Source of the DNA: Clostridium sp. MD294
GTDB taxonomy: Bacteria > Bacillota > Clostridia > Lachnospirales > Anaerotignaceae
Direction of reading: 5' to 3'
Length of the DNA stretch: 64,000 nt
Assembly: GCF_000364165.2 (NCBI RefSeq)
Contig: NZ_CP097810.1
Span: forward strand, 806,001 to 870,000
In this document: positions 34,210-42,276 of the stretch, in pieces
How positions within the stretch are numbered: position 1 is the stretch's first letter
How the letters are laid out: each line of letters opens with the position of its first letter
Notes under the pieces: model-generated
Seen by the model: only the letters and a program-made list of their open reading frames with translations
Told to the model about the DNA's origin: nothing
The model's database searches: none
Translations under genes and position numbers: made by a program

Positions 34210-35724
34210 GTGACAGATAATACAAAACAAACACAATCAGAACAACCAGAATTGACACAGCAAGAATTGACAGAACAAATTAGAATACGTAGAGAAAAAT
34301 TAGCACAATTACAGTCAGAAGGGCAAAATCCTTTTGAAAAAACAAAATTTGATGTAACAAAACATAGTGATGAGGTAAAAAAAGAATTTGAAGCATTAGA
34401 AAATCAAGATGTTGCCATTGCTGGTCGTTTGATGTCAAAAAGAGTTATGGGGAAAGCGTCCTTTTGTAATATACAAGATAGAAATGGCACAATACAATCT
34501 TATGTTAGCAGAAATGATATAGGTGATGAAAATTATGCTGCTTTTAAAAAATTTGATATAGGTGATATAGTAGGTATCAAAGGGTTTGTATTTAAAACTA
34601 AAACAGGTGAGATTTCTGTTCATGCAAAAGAAGTAACTCTTCTTTCCAAAAGTTTACAGGTGTTGCCTGAAAAATTTCATGGCTTAAAAGATCAAGAATT
34701 GCGTTATCGTCAAAGATATATTGATTTGATTGTTAATCCAGAAGTCAAAGATACTTTTATGAAACGTTCTGCTATTATAAAAGAAATCAGAAATTTCTTG
34801 GATAATAGAGGATTTTTGGAAGTAGAAACGCCTGTATTACAATCTATTTCTGGCGGAGCTGCTGCACGTCCTTTTATCACACATCATAACGCTATGGACA
34901 TTGATATGTATTTAAGGATTGCATTAGAACTGCCTTTAAAACGTTTAATTGTAGGTGGTTTTGAAAGGGTATACGAAATAGGTAGAGTATTCCGTAATGA
35001 GGGGATTTCTATTCGTCATAATCCAGAATTTACACTTCTTGAAGTATATCAAGCATTTACAGACTATGAAGGTATGATGGATTTAACAGAAGATTTATTC
35101 CGTACTGTAGCACAAAATGTATTAGGCACAACAAAAATACAATATGGTGGACATGAATTAGATTTAGGACAAAAATTTGCACGTATTACTATGATAGATG
35201 CAGTAAAACAATATTCTGGAATAGATTTTGACCAAGTAGCAAATACAGAAGAAGCTAAAAAATTAGCAAAAGAACATAACATTGCATTTGAAGATAGACA
35301 TGAAAAAGGAGATATATTGAGTTTCTTCTTTGAAGAATATGTAGAAAAGAATTTAATACAGCCTACATTTATAATTGATTATCCAATAGAAATTTCTCCA
35401 TTAAGTAAGAAAAAGGCAGATAAAGCTGGATTTACAGAACGTTTTGAACTGTTTATTGTAGGTAGAGAATATGGTAATGCGTATTCTGAATTAAATGACC
35501 CTATTGATCAAAAAGAAAGATTTTTAAAACAAGAAGCACTTCGTGCTGCAGGTGATGAAGAAGCTAATATGATTGATAATGATTTTATTACAGCGTTAGA
35601 GTATGGTATGCCTCCAACAGGTGGTTTAGGTATTGGCATTGATAGAATGGTAATGCTTTTGACAGAAGCTGTTTCTATACGTGACGTATTACTTTTTCCT
35701 GCTATGAAACCATTAGATAAATAA
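34210..35724 (+). CDS. lysS: Lysyl-tRNA synthetase, class II
   Basis: A 504-residue class IIb synthetase: anticodon-binding OB fold at about residues 70-170 ([16 protein letters not shown]), then class II motif 1 ([10 protein letters not shown]), motif 2 ([18 protein letters not shown]) and motif 3 ([13 protein letters not shown]). It charges tRNA-Lys. It begins at GTG with AGAGGAGG upstream. It forms an operon with greA and ends at a terminator. Confidence 0.97.
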   Translation: MTDNTKQTQSEQPELTQQELTEQIRIRREKLAQLQSEGQNPFEKTKFDVTKHSDEVKKEFEALENQDVAIAGRLMSKRVMGKASFCNIQDRNGTIQSYVSRNDIGDENYAAFKKFDIGDIVGIKGFVFKTKTGEISVHAKEVTLLSKSLQVLPEKFHGLKDQELRYRQRYIDLIVNPEVKDTFMKRSAIIKEIRNFLDNRGFLEVETPVLQSISGGAAARPFITHHNAMDIDMYLRIALELPLKRLIVGGFERVYEIGRVFRNEGISIRHNPEFTLLEVYQAFTDYEGMMDLTEDLFRTVAQNVLGTTKIQYGGHELDLGQKFARITMIDAVKQYSGIDFDQVANTEEAKKLAKEHNIAFEDRHEKGDILSFFFEEYVEKNLIQPTFIIDYPIEISPLSKKKADKAGFTERFELFIVGREYGNAYSELNDPIDQKERFLKQEALRAAGDEEANMIDNDFITALEYGMPPTGGLGIGIDRMVMLLTEAVSIRDVLLFPAMKPLDK

Positions 35725-35749
35725 AAAAGTATAGTTAAATATAGTAAGA

Positions 35750-35781
35750 AAAAATTCTACCAGTTTGGTAGAATTTTTTTT
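35750..35781 (+). terminator. Terminator of greA-lysS
   Basis: Stem AAAAATTCTACC / GGTAGAATTTTT with a 5-nt loop and long T run. Confidence 0.9.
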
Positions 35782-35793
35782 GTAAAAAAATGC

Positions 35794-35824
35794 TTGACAC
35801 TAACGTTACGTAATACTGTAAAGT
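35794..35824 (+). promoter_or_regulatory. MerR-type promoter with 19-bp spacer
   Basis: TTGACA (35794-35799) and TAAAGT (35819-35824) are 19 nt apart, the overlong spacing used by MerR activators. The spacer contains the near-palindrome ACTAACGTTACGTAAT, typical of TipA-like autoregulated promoters. Confidence 0.75.
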
Positions 35825-35847
35825 AATGCAAAAGGGGTTGAAGTAAT

Positions 35848-36699
35848 ATGAAAACAGTAAAAGAAATATCAGAAATTACAGGTATCAGTATACGCACATT
35901 ACATTATTATGATGAAATAGAATTACTTTTACCTACAGAAAAAAGTGAAGCAGGTTATCGGTATTATGATGATAAAGCACTGGAAATATTACAACAGATA
36001 TTATTTTTTAGAGAATTTGATATTCCGTTAAAAGAGATTAAAGCAATAATAAAAGAGAGTACTCTCGATAAAAATCAAATATTAAAAATGCAGAGAGATA
36101 TGCTGTTAACAAAAAAGGAACGTATAGAAAAATTAATAGCACAGATAGACAATATACTGAAAGGAGAAAATGATATGGATTTTGCAGTGTTTAATAAAAT
36201 AGAAATAGAAGAAATGTTTCAAACAATGCTTGATAATATGCCAGAAAATGTAATGCAAAAAGTAATTGAAGAATTTGGGAGCATTGAAAAATGGAAAAAG
36301 CATTATATACAAACAGTATCATCAGAAGATATGCAAAAACGTTATGCTAAAGTGGTAGAGTGGTATGGAGGAAAAGACACATTTTTAGATGTGTTAAAGC
36401 ACCCTATTAGTAAAGAAGTTGCACAAAGTTATAATAAAAGAACAGAGTGTATATTACAAAAATTAATTTCAAAAAGAAATTGTGACATTCATTCTTTTGA
36501 AGTAAAAGAAATAGTAGCAGAATATGGCTTTATTATGAAACAGTTTTTGCAAATAAAACAAGAAAAAGAAATTATGTTAGCACAAGCAAAATATTATCGC
36601 AATGAAAAAATAAAATCTATGATAGATGAAAAATATAGTAAAGGAGCATCAGAATATTTTGCAGATGCTATAGAGGCATTTTATGCTATAAAACATTGA
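35848..36699 (+). CDS. MerR-family regulator with TipAS-like effector domain
   Basis: A 283-residue regulator: MerR HTH at residues 1-75 (ISEITGISIRTLHYYDEIELLLPTEKSEAGYRYY), a coiled-coil linker, and a C-terminal helical domain (about 150-280) of the TipAS antibiotic-recognition type (KWKKHYIQTVSSEDMQKRYAKVVEWY ... GASEYFADAIEAFY). TipA proteins bind drug-like ligands and activate their own promoter, which fits the 19-bp-spacer promoter just upstream. No drug-export gene adjoins it; the targets are unknown. Confidence 0.87.
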   Translation: MKTVKEISEITGISIRTLHYYDEIELLLPTEKSEAGYRYYDDKALEILQQILFFREFDIPLKEIKAIIKESTLDKNQILKMQRDMLLTKKERIEKLIAQIDNILKGENDMDFAVFNKIEIEEMFQTMLDNMPENVMQKVIEEFGSIEKWKKHYIQTVSSEDMQKRYAKVVEWYGGKDTFLDVLKHPISKEVAQSYNKRTECILQKLISKRNCDIHSFEVKEIVAEYGFIMKQFLQIKQEKEIMLAQAKYYRNEKIKSMIDEKYSKGASEYFADAIEAFYAIKH

Positions 36700-36706
36700 T
36701 ATAAAT

Positions 36707-36740
36707 AAAGTGCCTGCAATATTTATTGTAGGCACTTTTT
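36707..36740. terminator. Terminator between convergent merR-type and anti-sigma genes
   Basis: Stem AAAGTGCCTGCAAT / ATTGTAGGCACTTT (one mismatch) followed by T on the plus strand. Confidence 0.8.
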
Positions 36741-36784
36741 CATATGATACATTATATTGATAGGGAGTTTTGTATCATGTAGTA

Positions 36785-37561
36785 TTATTTTGCAATTACT
36801 TCTTTTGCCATTTCAATTAAACCTTCTTTGTCAATATCTGCACCTAGTGCTGTCATTTCATAAACAATACCATCTTCTTCCCAGAAAAGAGATTGTATAT
36901 TCATTTCTTCAATTTCGCTACTGCCGTAAGAGATTTCCAAAGCACCAGCTTTTTGTGCTTCTATATCTTCGTCAGATGGTGTTACATCTGGTGGGAAAAA
37001 TTTGTACGCTTGTTTATTATAATGACCTTCAATACCATCTAAATCTACTGTTTCATCAAAACCGGAATAGTCGTCACCAATTTCATCGGATACTTGTCTA
37101 TTTGTAATAGCAATAATTTCTTCTCCTCTTTTGTAATCAAATGTCACTATTTTATGCTCTGCTGTTACTTTGTTAAACTCACTATCTGTACCAGACATTG
37201 CACCAACAGAAGCATCTTTAAATACAAAACCATTTGAAAATTCTTCTATAAATTTTGGTGTAAAGTCTACTTTTTTCTGTACTTCTTCTGCTGTTGGTAA
37301 GTTGTCCCATTCTCTATAACTGTGACTTGTATAGCCACTTATTTTCATAGCAGCATAACAAGTAAATGACATTACACACAATGCACCTACTACTACAGCA
37401 GCTTTTAATTTTTTAGAAGCAAATAAATTCTTTTTCATACTATTTTCCTCCTGTAATTTTATTTTATTTTTGATGTTAAAAAATAATTGTTGGGACGGTT
37501 CCATGTTTTTTACTGTTTGCTTTAGTTCTTGTTTTATAAAATCATCTATTCTTTTATCCAT
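36785..37561 (-). CDS. Probable membrane-bound anti-sigma factor
   Basis: A 258-residue protein with a short cytoplasmic N terminus (about 50 residues), a single membrane helix (KAAVVVGALCVMSFTCYAAM) and an extracellular domain resembling DUF4367-type anti-sigma sensors (SLFWEEDGIVYEMTALGADI near the end). It overlaps the sigma gene by 8 nt (ATGGATAA), which implies translational coupling. A GTG three codons upstream (37570) is an alternative start. It likely holds the ECF sigma factor at the membrane until an envelope signal. Confidence 0.78.
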   Translation of the reverse strand: MDKRIDDFIKQELKQTVKNMEPSQQLFFNIKNKIKLQEENSMKKNLFASKKLKAAVVVGALCVMSFTCYAAMKISGYTSHSYREWDNLPTAEEVQKKVDFTPKFIEEFSNGFVFKDASVGAMSGTDSEFNKVTAEHKIVTFDYKRGEEIIAITNRQVSDEIGDDYSGFDETVDLDGIEGHYNKQAYKFFPPDVTPSDEDIEAQKAGALEISYGSSEIEEMNIQSLFWEEDGIVYEMTALGADIDKEGLIEMAKEVIAK

Positions 37562-38123
37562 TTTTCTCACAAACCCTTCCCTTAAAAAATGCGTCTGCTT
37601 TCAACTTTTGATACAGCTTTTTTCTGGCAAAAAATAATCTGGATTTTACAGTACCTTCTAAACTGCCTGTAGCTTTTGCAATTTCTGAAACAGACATTTC
37701 ATTGTAATAATATAATATTACTGTAATTCTCTGCTTCAAATCTAATTGATTGATAGCTTCCAGTAGTTTTCTTCTTTCTTCTTTTTGCAAAAATGTTTTT
37801 TCGGAATCTTCTTCCACACTTTCATCTATTGTTTCAAATAAATTTTCAACAGGTACTGCAATTTTTTCTTTTTTAGCAAATTTCCAGGCTGTCCTTGTCA
37901 ATATTTTGTAAAACCACGCTTTAAAAGTTGTAGGGTCTTTTAGTTCTTTTATGTGAAGACAGCACTGGACAAATGTTTCTTGTAAAATATCCTCTCCTGT
38001 GTAACGATTGCCCGTAATCAGATAAGCTGTTCGCAATGCTGCATTTTTATATTTCTCATATATTATGAAAAAAGCAGTATCATCGCCTTGCTGCATTTTT
38101 TTTATCCATTCTAATTCTTCCAC
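37554..38123 (-). CDS. ECF-type RNA polymerase sigma factor
   Basis: A 189-residue group 4 sigma factor: region 2 at about 20-90 (YKNAALRTAYLITGNRYTGEDILQETFVQCC) and region 4 at about 120-180 (LDLKQRITVILYYYNEMSVSEIAKATGSLEGTVKSRLFFARKKL). It starts at GTG with AGGAGG 6-7 nt upstream. It is cotranscribed with a membrane anti-sigma factor. Two copies of a 46-48 nt repeat containing TTGAACC lie upstream and may be its own target promoters. Confidence 0.92.
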   Translation of the reverse strand: MEELEWIKKMQQGDDTAFFIIYEKYKNAALRTAYLITGNRYTGEDILQETFVQCCLHIKELKDPTTFKAWFYKILTRTAWKFAKKEKIAVPVENLFETIDESVEEDSEKTFLQKEERRKLLEAINQLDLKQRITVILYYYNEMSVSEIAKATGSLEGTVKSRLFFARKKLYQKLKADAFFKGRVCEKNG

Positions 38124-38151
38124 GTGCTGCCTCCTTTTGTTTCTTTATTAC

Positions 38152-38199
38152 TTGGTGCACCTATATTTATAAGAGCACCATATTGCTATATTGGTTCAA
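38152..38199 (-). promoter_or_regulatory. Putative ECF promoter repeat, copy 1
   Basis: On the minus strand TTGAACC, 14 nt, GTGCTCTTATA, then the palindrome GGTGCACC. The same layout recurs at 38271-38316. TGAAC is typical of ECF -35 elements. It lies 30 nt before the sigma gene's GTG. Confidence 0.5.
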
Positions 38200-38270
38200 T
38201 TTTTTTTAAAATTTTTTTTATAAAAAAAGCAGTATCATTTATTTTAGTTTTTGTATATTTTTTTGTTATT

Positions 38271-38316
38271 TTGGTGCACCTATATATAAGAGTACATTAT
38301 TACGATATTGGTTCAA
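38271..38316 (-). promoter_or_regulatory. Putative ECF promoter repeat, copy 2
   Basis: On the minus strand TTGAACC, 14 nt, GTACTCTTATA, then GGTGCACC. Both ends are identical to copy 1 and the inner spacing is kept, while other positions vary, as expected of a conserved binding site in a tandem duplication with a period near 118 nt. Confidence 0.5.
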
Positions 38317-38394
38317 AAATTTTTTATAATATACAAAAACAGTATATACTATAAAAATAAAAGTAATTTACAAAAAGTATAGGAGGATAATGGT

Positions 38395-39195
38395 ATGGCA
38401 TTATTAAATGAAAAAGTTGCACTTGTTACATCATCTACAAGAGGAATAGGATACCATACTGCAAAAAAATTAGCATCAAAAGGAGCAAAGGTATATTTAG
38501 CAGTACGTCGTTTAGACGCTGGTAAAAAAATAGCAGAAGAAATACAACAATGTGGTGACAGTGCAGATGTAGTATATTTTGATGCAGAAAAAGAACAAAC
38601 ATATACTTCTATGATACAAGAAGTATTACAAAAAGAAAATCGCATTGATGTACTTGTAAATAATTTTGGTACAACAGATGTACAAAAAGATTTAGATGTT
38701 GTAAGAGGAGATACAGATAAATTTTTTGATATTGTTAATGTTAATATCAAAAGTGTTTATTTACCTTGTAAAGCAGTCATTCCTTATATGGAAAAAAATG
38801 GAGGAGGAAGTATTATAAATATTTCTTCTGTAGGAGGAAAATATGCTGATATTTCTCGTACCGCATATGGTGTTTCAAAAGCTGCTATTAATTTTTTGAC
38901 AAAAGATATTGCTGTACAGTATGCTCATAAAAATATTCGTTGTAATGCTGTTTTACCTGGATTTATTGAAACAGATGCTTCCATGGATAATATGTCACAA
39001 GAATTTTTAAATATGTTTTTAAAAACAGTACCACTTGGCAAATCAGGACAACCAGATGATATAGCAAATGCAGTATTATATTTTGCAAGCGATTTGTCTG
39101 CTTTTGTCACAGGAGAAATACTTTCCATTTCAGGAGGATTTGGTGTATCTTCTCCTATGTACCCACTGTATAAAGATATGATGAAAAAAGGCTAA
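38395..39195 (+). CDS. SDR oxidoreductase resembling 7alpha-hydroxysteroid dehydrogenase
   Basis: A 266-residue short-chain dehydrogenase: VTSSTRGIG cofactor motif, VRRLDAGKK after strand 2 (suggesting NADP), LVNNFGT, catalytic Ser in NISSVGG and YGVSK. From recall, these blocks, plus KDLDVVRGDTDKFFD, GGSIINISSVGG, YADISRTAYGVSK and IRCNAVLPGFIETDA, closely match the clostridial 7alpha-HSDH of bile-acid metabolism. It would oxidise the 7alpha-hydroxyl of primary bile acids. AGGAGG precedes the ATG. It is divergent from the ECF sigma gene. Substrate is inference; other steroid or alcohol substrates are possible. Confidence 0.75.
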   Translation: MALLNEKVALVTSSTRGIGYHTAKKLASKGAKVYLAVRRLDAGKKIAEEIQQCGDSADVVYFDAEKEQTYTSMIQEVLQKENRIDVLVNNFGTTDVQKDLDVVRGDTDKFFDIVNVNIKSVYLPCKAVIPYMEKNGGGSIINISSVGGKYADISRTAYGVSKAAINFLTKDIAVQYAHKNIRCNAVLPGFIETDASMDNMSQEFLNMFLKTVPLGKSGQPDDIANAVLYFASDLSAFVTGEILSISGGFGVSSPMYPLYKDMMKKG

Positions 39196-39200
39196 AAAAA

Positions 39201-39234
39201 TGTCTGTACTGCTATAAAAATGGTAGTACAGACA
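39201..39234. terminator. Terminator between convergent SDR and thioredoxin genes
   Basis: Stem TGTCTGTACT / AGTACAGACA with a 14-nt loop; A-rich and T-rich flanks on both sides. Confidence 0.7.
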
Positions 39235-39241
39235 ATTTATA

Positions 39242-39559
39242 TTATAACAAACGATTTAATTTTTCGGTCAAATGTTCTTCTGGTACAGCACCTATTACTT
39301 GGTCTTTTATTTCTCCATTTTTAAAAAACAGCATACAAGGTACATTCATAACATTATATTTTACTGCTAAATCTTCACACTCATTAATGTCTACTTTTGC
39401 AACTTTTGCTTTTCCTTCATAATCTTTTGCTAATTTTTCCATAATTGGCCCCATCATTTGACAAGGACCACACCACGTTGCAGAAAAGTCAACTAATACA
39501 GGTTGATTGCTTTGTAATACTTCTTTATCAAATTCATTTGTTTTTAAATGTAACAACAT
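39242..39559 (-). CDS. trxA: Thioredoxin
   Basis: A 105-residue thioredoxin with the redox motif WCGPC near residue 30 (VDFSATWCGPCQMMGP), the cis-Pro loop NVPCMLFFKNG and normal length. It reduces protein disulfides in the cytoplasm. A second cysteine beside the cis-Pro (VPC) and one in NECEDLA are extra to the active site. The ATG at 39559 follows AGGAGGAAATC; an upstream in-frame start lacks a site. No thioredoxin reductase adjoins it. Confidence 0.95.
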   Translation of the reverse strand: MLLHLKTNEFDKEVLQSNQPVLVDFSATWCGPCQMMGPIMEKLAKDYEGKAKVAKVDINECEDLAVKYNVMNVPCMLFFKNGEIKDQVIGAVPEEHLTEKLNRLL

Positions 39560-39587
39560 AAATGATTTCCTCCTTCTGTACAATCGA

Positions 39588-39801
39588 TATTACACTTTTA
39601 TTATAATAAAAAATAAAATGTTTATACCAAATATAACAGAACTAGTATAAAAAATCAATAATAATTTTTAGATAATAATTATTATTAAATATATTAAAAA
39701 TTTTTTTAATTTTGTGTATAATTTTTTTATAGTTGTTTATAATTACTATTGAGAATGTTATTCTCCCCCATACAAATAACATTCTTTCTACTTCTTCCCC
39801 T
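39588..39801. other. Gene-free AT-rich region upstream of trxA
   Basis: No coding frame is supported. The only structure is a 10-bp perfect stem AGAATGTTAT (39752-39761) / ATAACATTCT (39776-39785) with a 14-nt loop containing CCCCC, without a T run on either strand. Confidence 0.4.
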
Positions 39802-39844
39802 AAAAAAAGAGTTGACTTTCTTTTGAGATTGTCAGCTCTTTTTT
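39802..39844 (-). terminator. Terminator of the gntR-ABC operon
   Basis: Stem AAAAAAGAGTTGAC / GTCAGCTCTTTTTT with one wobble pair and A/T tails, directly after the permease stop on the minus strand. Confidence 0.8.
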
Positions 39845-39849
39845 CATTG

Positions 39850-40656
39850 TTATTTTATATTTACTTTTTTTGTCAATATATAACTGCATCCTATAAGAAA
39901 TAGGACAATAGTGATAATAGAAACTGTTATCATAGAAAAAAATACAGTACTGTTTTGTCCCTCTACTAGTAGATTGATTGTTGATGTAAATGTAGTTAAA
40001 AATGGAGAAGAATAAGTAAAAAATACAACTCTCAATAAATTTTTTGTAATAATGCTTTCTATTATATTTACTATAAAATACAACAATAAAGCAATAATAA
40101 TATTTCCTTTTTTGAAACAAGGCAAATATGCTACAGAAATAACAAAATAAACACGTGCAATGTTTACACCAATTCTTACTAATATAGATACAAATGTACA
40201 AAAAACAAAATATCCTTGTTCTGACATTACCCTTTGTATCAGTTTTATTAATGTATAAGATGTTTGTATCATATCATCTGGTATACTCCACAGCATAAAT
40301 TGAGCTACACCTAGAGAACAAATAATAATTGTTATAATTAAAACAACATTCCAAAACATAGCAATTACAAATTTAGAACATACCAATTCCCAGCCTTTTA
40401 CAGGCAATGTAAACATTAAATAGCCTTCTCTACCATGAAGATTTTTATAATATCTGTTAAGCAATGTAATCAAATAAGCAACAAATGTACCTCCTCCTAT
40501 CACAAAACAAGCTCCAGAAAACAGTATCAACATCATTTTATTTGGAATTTTCATACTCATACATAGCAATATTGTGAGCAAAACAAAACTCGCCATAATT
40601 GTAAAAAATACTTTATAAGTAGATTTAATTTCATATTTCATTAATTTTAACATCAT
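39850..40656 (-). CDS. ABC transporter permease
   Basis: A 268-residue protein with six predicted hydrophobic helices (VFFTIMASFVLLTILLCM, IPNKMMLILFSGACFVIGGG, VVLIITIIICSLGVAQFML and others), ABC-2 type. It begins MMLKLMKYEIKSTYK, typical of permeases partnered with YtrB-like ATPases. Its start overlaps the ATPase stop by 4 nt, showing coupling. The substrate is unknown; YtrA-type operons often respond to cell-wall antibiotics or acetoin. Confidence 0.85.
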   Translation of the reverse strand: MMLKLMKYEIKSTYKVFFTIMASFVLLTILLCMSMKIPNKMMLILFSGACFVIGGGTFVAYLITLLNRYYKNLHGREGYLMFTLPVKGWELVCSKFVIAMFWNVVLIITIIICSLGVAQFMLWSIPDDMIQTSYTLIKLIQRVMSEQGYFVFCTFVSILVRIGVNIARVYFVISVAYLPCFKKGNIIIALLLYFIVNIIESIITKNLLRVVFFTYSSPFLTTFTSTINLLVEGQNSTVFFSMITVSIITIVLFLIGCSYILTKKVNIK

Positions 40657-41354
40657 ATTTTGTACACCTCCCTAAATAGTGCATCAATGGATAATCCTTT
40701 TTGTTCTCTTATGGTATCTACATATTCGTCAAGTTCTATTTTTCCGTCTTTTAAAAATAACACTTTATCAAATATTCTTTCTACATCATGTATTAAATGA
40801 GTAGAAAGTAATATAGAGCTTTCATTGGAATAGTTTTTTAATATTGTGCTGAGTATATAATCTCTTGCAGCAGGGTCAACACCACCTATAGGCTCATCTA
40901 GTATATATATTTTAGCCTCTCTTGACATTACAAGTATCAGCTGTATTTTTTCTTGCATACCTTTTGACATTGTAGTAATTTTTTGTTTTTCTTCTAACTG
41001 TAATGAATGTGCCATATCTCTTGCTTTTTCTATATTAAAATTTGTATAAAAATCACTGAAAAGAGAAAAAGCATCTTTTACTGTCATCCAATTACTTAAA
41101 TATGTTTTTTCAGGTAAATAAGAAACGATTGATTTAGTATAAGTGTTAGGAGCGTTTCCGTCAATCAAAACAGTTCCTTTATAATCTTTTATCAATCCTA
41201 CTATAGTTTTTAATAATGTAGTTTTTCCACAGCCATTTGGCCCTAAAAGTCCTACAATTTGTCCAGAGTTTATTGTTAAATTTAATCCCTTTAATACTTC
41301 TTTATTGCCATATTTTTTTTCAAGTTGTTTGATTTCTATAATATTATTATTCAT
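40653..41354 (-). CDS. ABC transporter ATP-binding protein
   Basis: A 233-residue ATPase: Walker A GPNGCGKTT, signature MSKGMQEKIQL (a degenerate LSGGQ), Walker B KIYILDEPIGGVD and the switch His in STHLIHDVE. It pairs with the permease downstream, and its start overlaps the GntR gene's stop by 8 nt. It resembles YtrB-class exporters. The degenerate signature (SKGMQ) is usual in this subfamily. Confidence 0.92.
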   Translation of the reverse strand: MNNNIIEIKQLEKKYGNKEVLKGLNLTINSGQIVGLLGPNGCGKTTLLKTIVGLIKDYKGTVLIDGNAPNTYTKSIVSYLPEKTYLSNWMTVKDAFSLFSDFYTNFNIEKARDMAHSLQLEEKQKITTMSKGMQEKIQLILVMSREAKIYILDEPIGGVDPAARDYILSTILKNYSNESSILLSTHLIHDVERIFDKVLFLKDGKIELDEYVDTIREQKGLSIDALFREVYKI

Positions 41355-41721
41355 TGTTTTTTCTCTCCTTTTGCCATGTTTCTATTTTTTGTATAATTTC
41401 TTTTTTACTATAACCTATTTGTTCCATATAACCCATAAATTTCTGTAATTCTTGTTCTGCCAATCGATTTCTTAGTGTCATAATGATACCTTCATCAGTT
41501 GTTACAAAGCGACCTGATGTCCTTTCTGTATAAAATAAATTTTCTCTTTCCATTTCTGATAATGCCCTTTGCATTGTATTAGGATTGACTTCAAATTCTT
41601 GTGCAAGTTCTCTTACAGAAGCAATTTTTTCTCCAGCAGCTAATTTTCCAGAAACGATACGTATTTTCATTTCCATTATAATTTGCATATAGATAGGTAT
41701 TTTATTGTCATATTCTTTCAC
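41347..41721 (-). CDS. GntR-family regulator, YtrA type
   Basis: A 124-residue protein with a winged helix (IASVRELAQEFEVNPNTMQRALSEMERENLFYTERTSGRFV) and only a short helical tail, as in the YtrA subfamily, which lacks a large ligand domain. It begins at GTG with AAAGGAG about 10 nt upstream. It leads a three-gene operon with an ABC ATPase and permease and probably represses it through the palindrome at 41741-41776. Confidence 0.9.
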   Translation of the reverse strand: MKEYDNKIPIYMQIIMEMKIRIVSGKLAAGEKIASVRELAQEFEVNPNTMQRALSEMERENLFYTERTSGRFVTTDEGIIMTLRNRLAEQELQKFMGYMEQIGYSKKEIIQKIETWQKERKNNE

Positions 41722-41740
41722 AAAAAGTATACTCCTTTAT

Positions 41741-41776
41741 TATATTATTGTATTAGATACTTAATACAATAATATA
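41741..41776 (-). promoter_or_regulatory. GntR (YtrA-type) operator
   Basis: A perfect 15-bp inverted repeat, TATATTATTGTATTA and its complement, with a 6-nt spacer. It overlaps the -10 box of the operon promoter and extends downstream, ideal for repression. Confidence 0.75.
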
Positions 41777-41802
41777 ATAATATTTTATTTTTATATTGTC
41801 AA
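41774..41802 (-). promoter_or_regulatory. Promoter of the gntR-ABC operon
   Basis: On the minus strand TTGACA (41797-41802), 17 nt, TATTAT (41774-41779), 53 nt before the GTG start. Confidence 0.75.
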
Positions 41803-41890
41803 TATATTTTTTATATTATTTTATAGCATATCCTTTTTTAGATTTCATACAATGTAGTATATATAGCTATAGAAAGGAGTTTTGTTTTTT

Positions 41891-42109
41891 ATGGAAGAAG
41901 AAAAAAAACTTATAGATATTACAGAAGTAGTGATAAATAAAGACTTACCTCAACAACAAAGAATAATTGACTTTTTGAACCAAATAGAAAATCCCTATGA
42001 TTTTTTATGTCATGATTATAAAGTAAAAATAAAATTTTCTGAAAATAGTTCTGTTACAATACAAGATGTTTTAAAACGTTATTATGAAATGATGCAAAAT
42101 CAGCCATAA
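41891..42109 (+). CDS. Small protein of unknown function
   Basis: A 72-residue acidic protein (MEEEKKLIDITEVVINKDLPQ...), with NPYDFLCHDYKVKIKFSENSS in the middle and an amphipathic C-terminal helix DVLKRYYEMMQ. It has an AAAGGAG site about 11 nt before the ATG; a TTG nine bases earlier is too close to it. No family recognised. It is monocistronic, upstream of glmU. Confidence 0.65.
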   Translation: MEEEKKLIDITEVVINKDLPQQQRIIDFLNQIENPYDFLCHDYKVKIKFSENSSVTIQDVLKRYYEMMQNQP

Positions 42110-42276
42110 AAAAGACAAGCTATATTGTTATTTTTCTGTTTTATGTTCCTCTTGAAAAAGATAGTAAAAAATGAGATAATAGTCATATAAAATTGTTGTT
42201 TATTTCTATTGTGTTATGATATAAAGTAAAAAAGACAATAATAATAGAATGTTTATTATATTGAAGGAGAAAATGT

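Noticed and set aside
38124..38354. 76-codon ORF across the ECF promoter repeats
   Set aside because: Translation is low-complexity and consists of the repeated regulatory DNA; no ribosome site.
39800..40201. 133-codon minus-strand ORF overlapping the ABC permease
   Set aside because: It is a Tyr/Cys/Ile-rich shadow of the permease in another frame and has no start signal.
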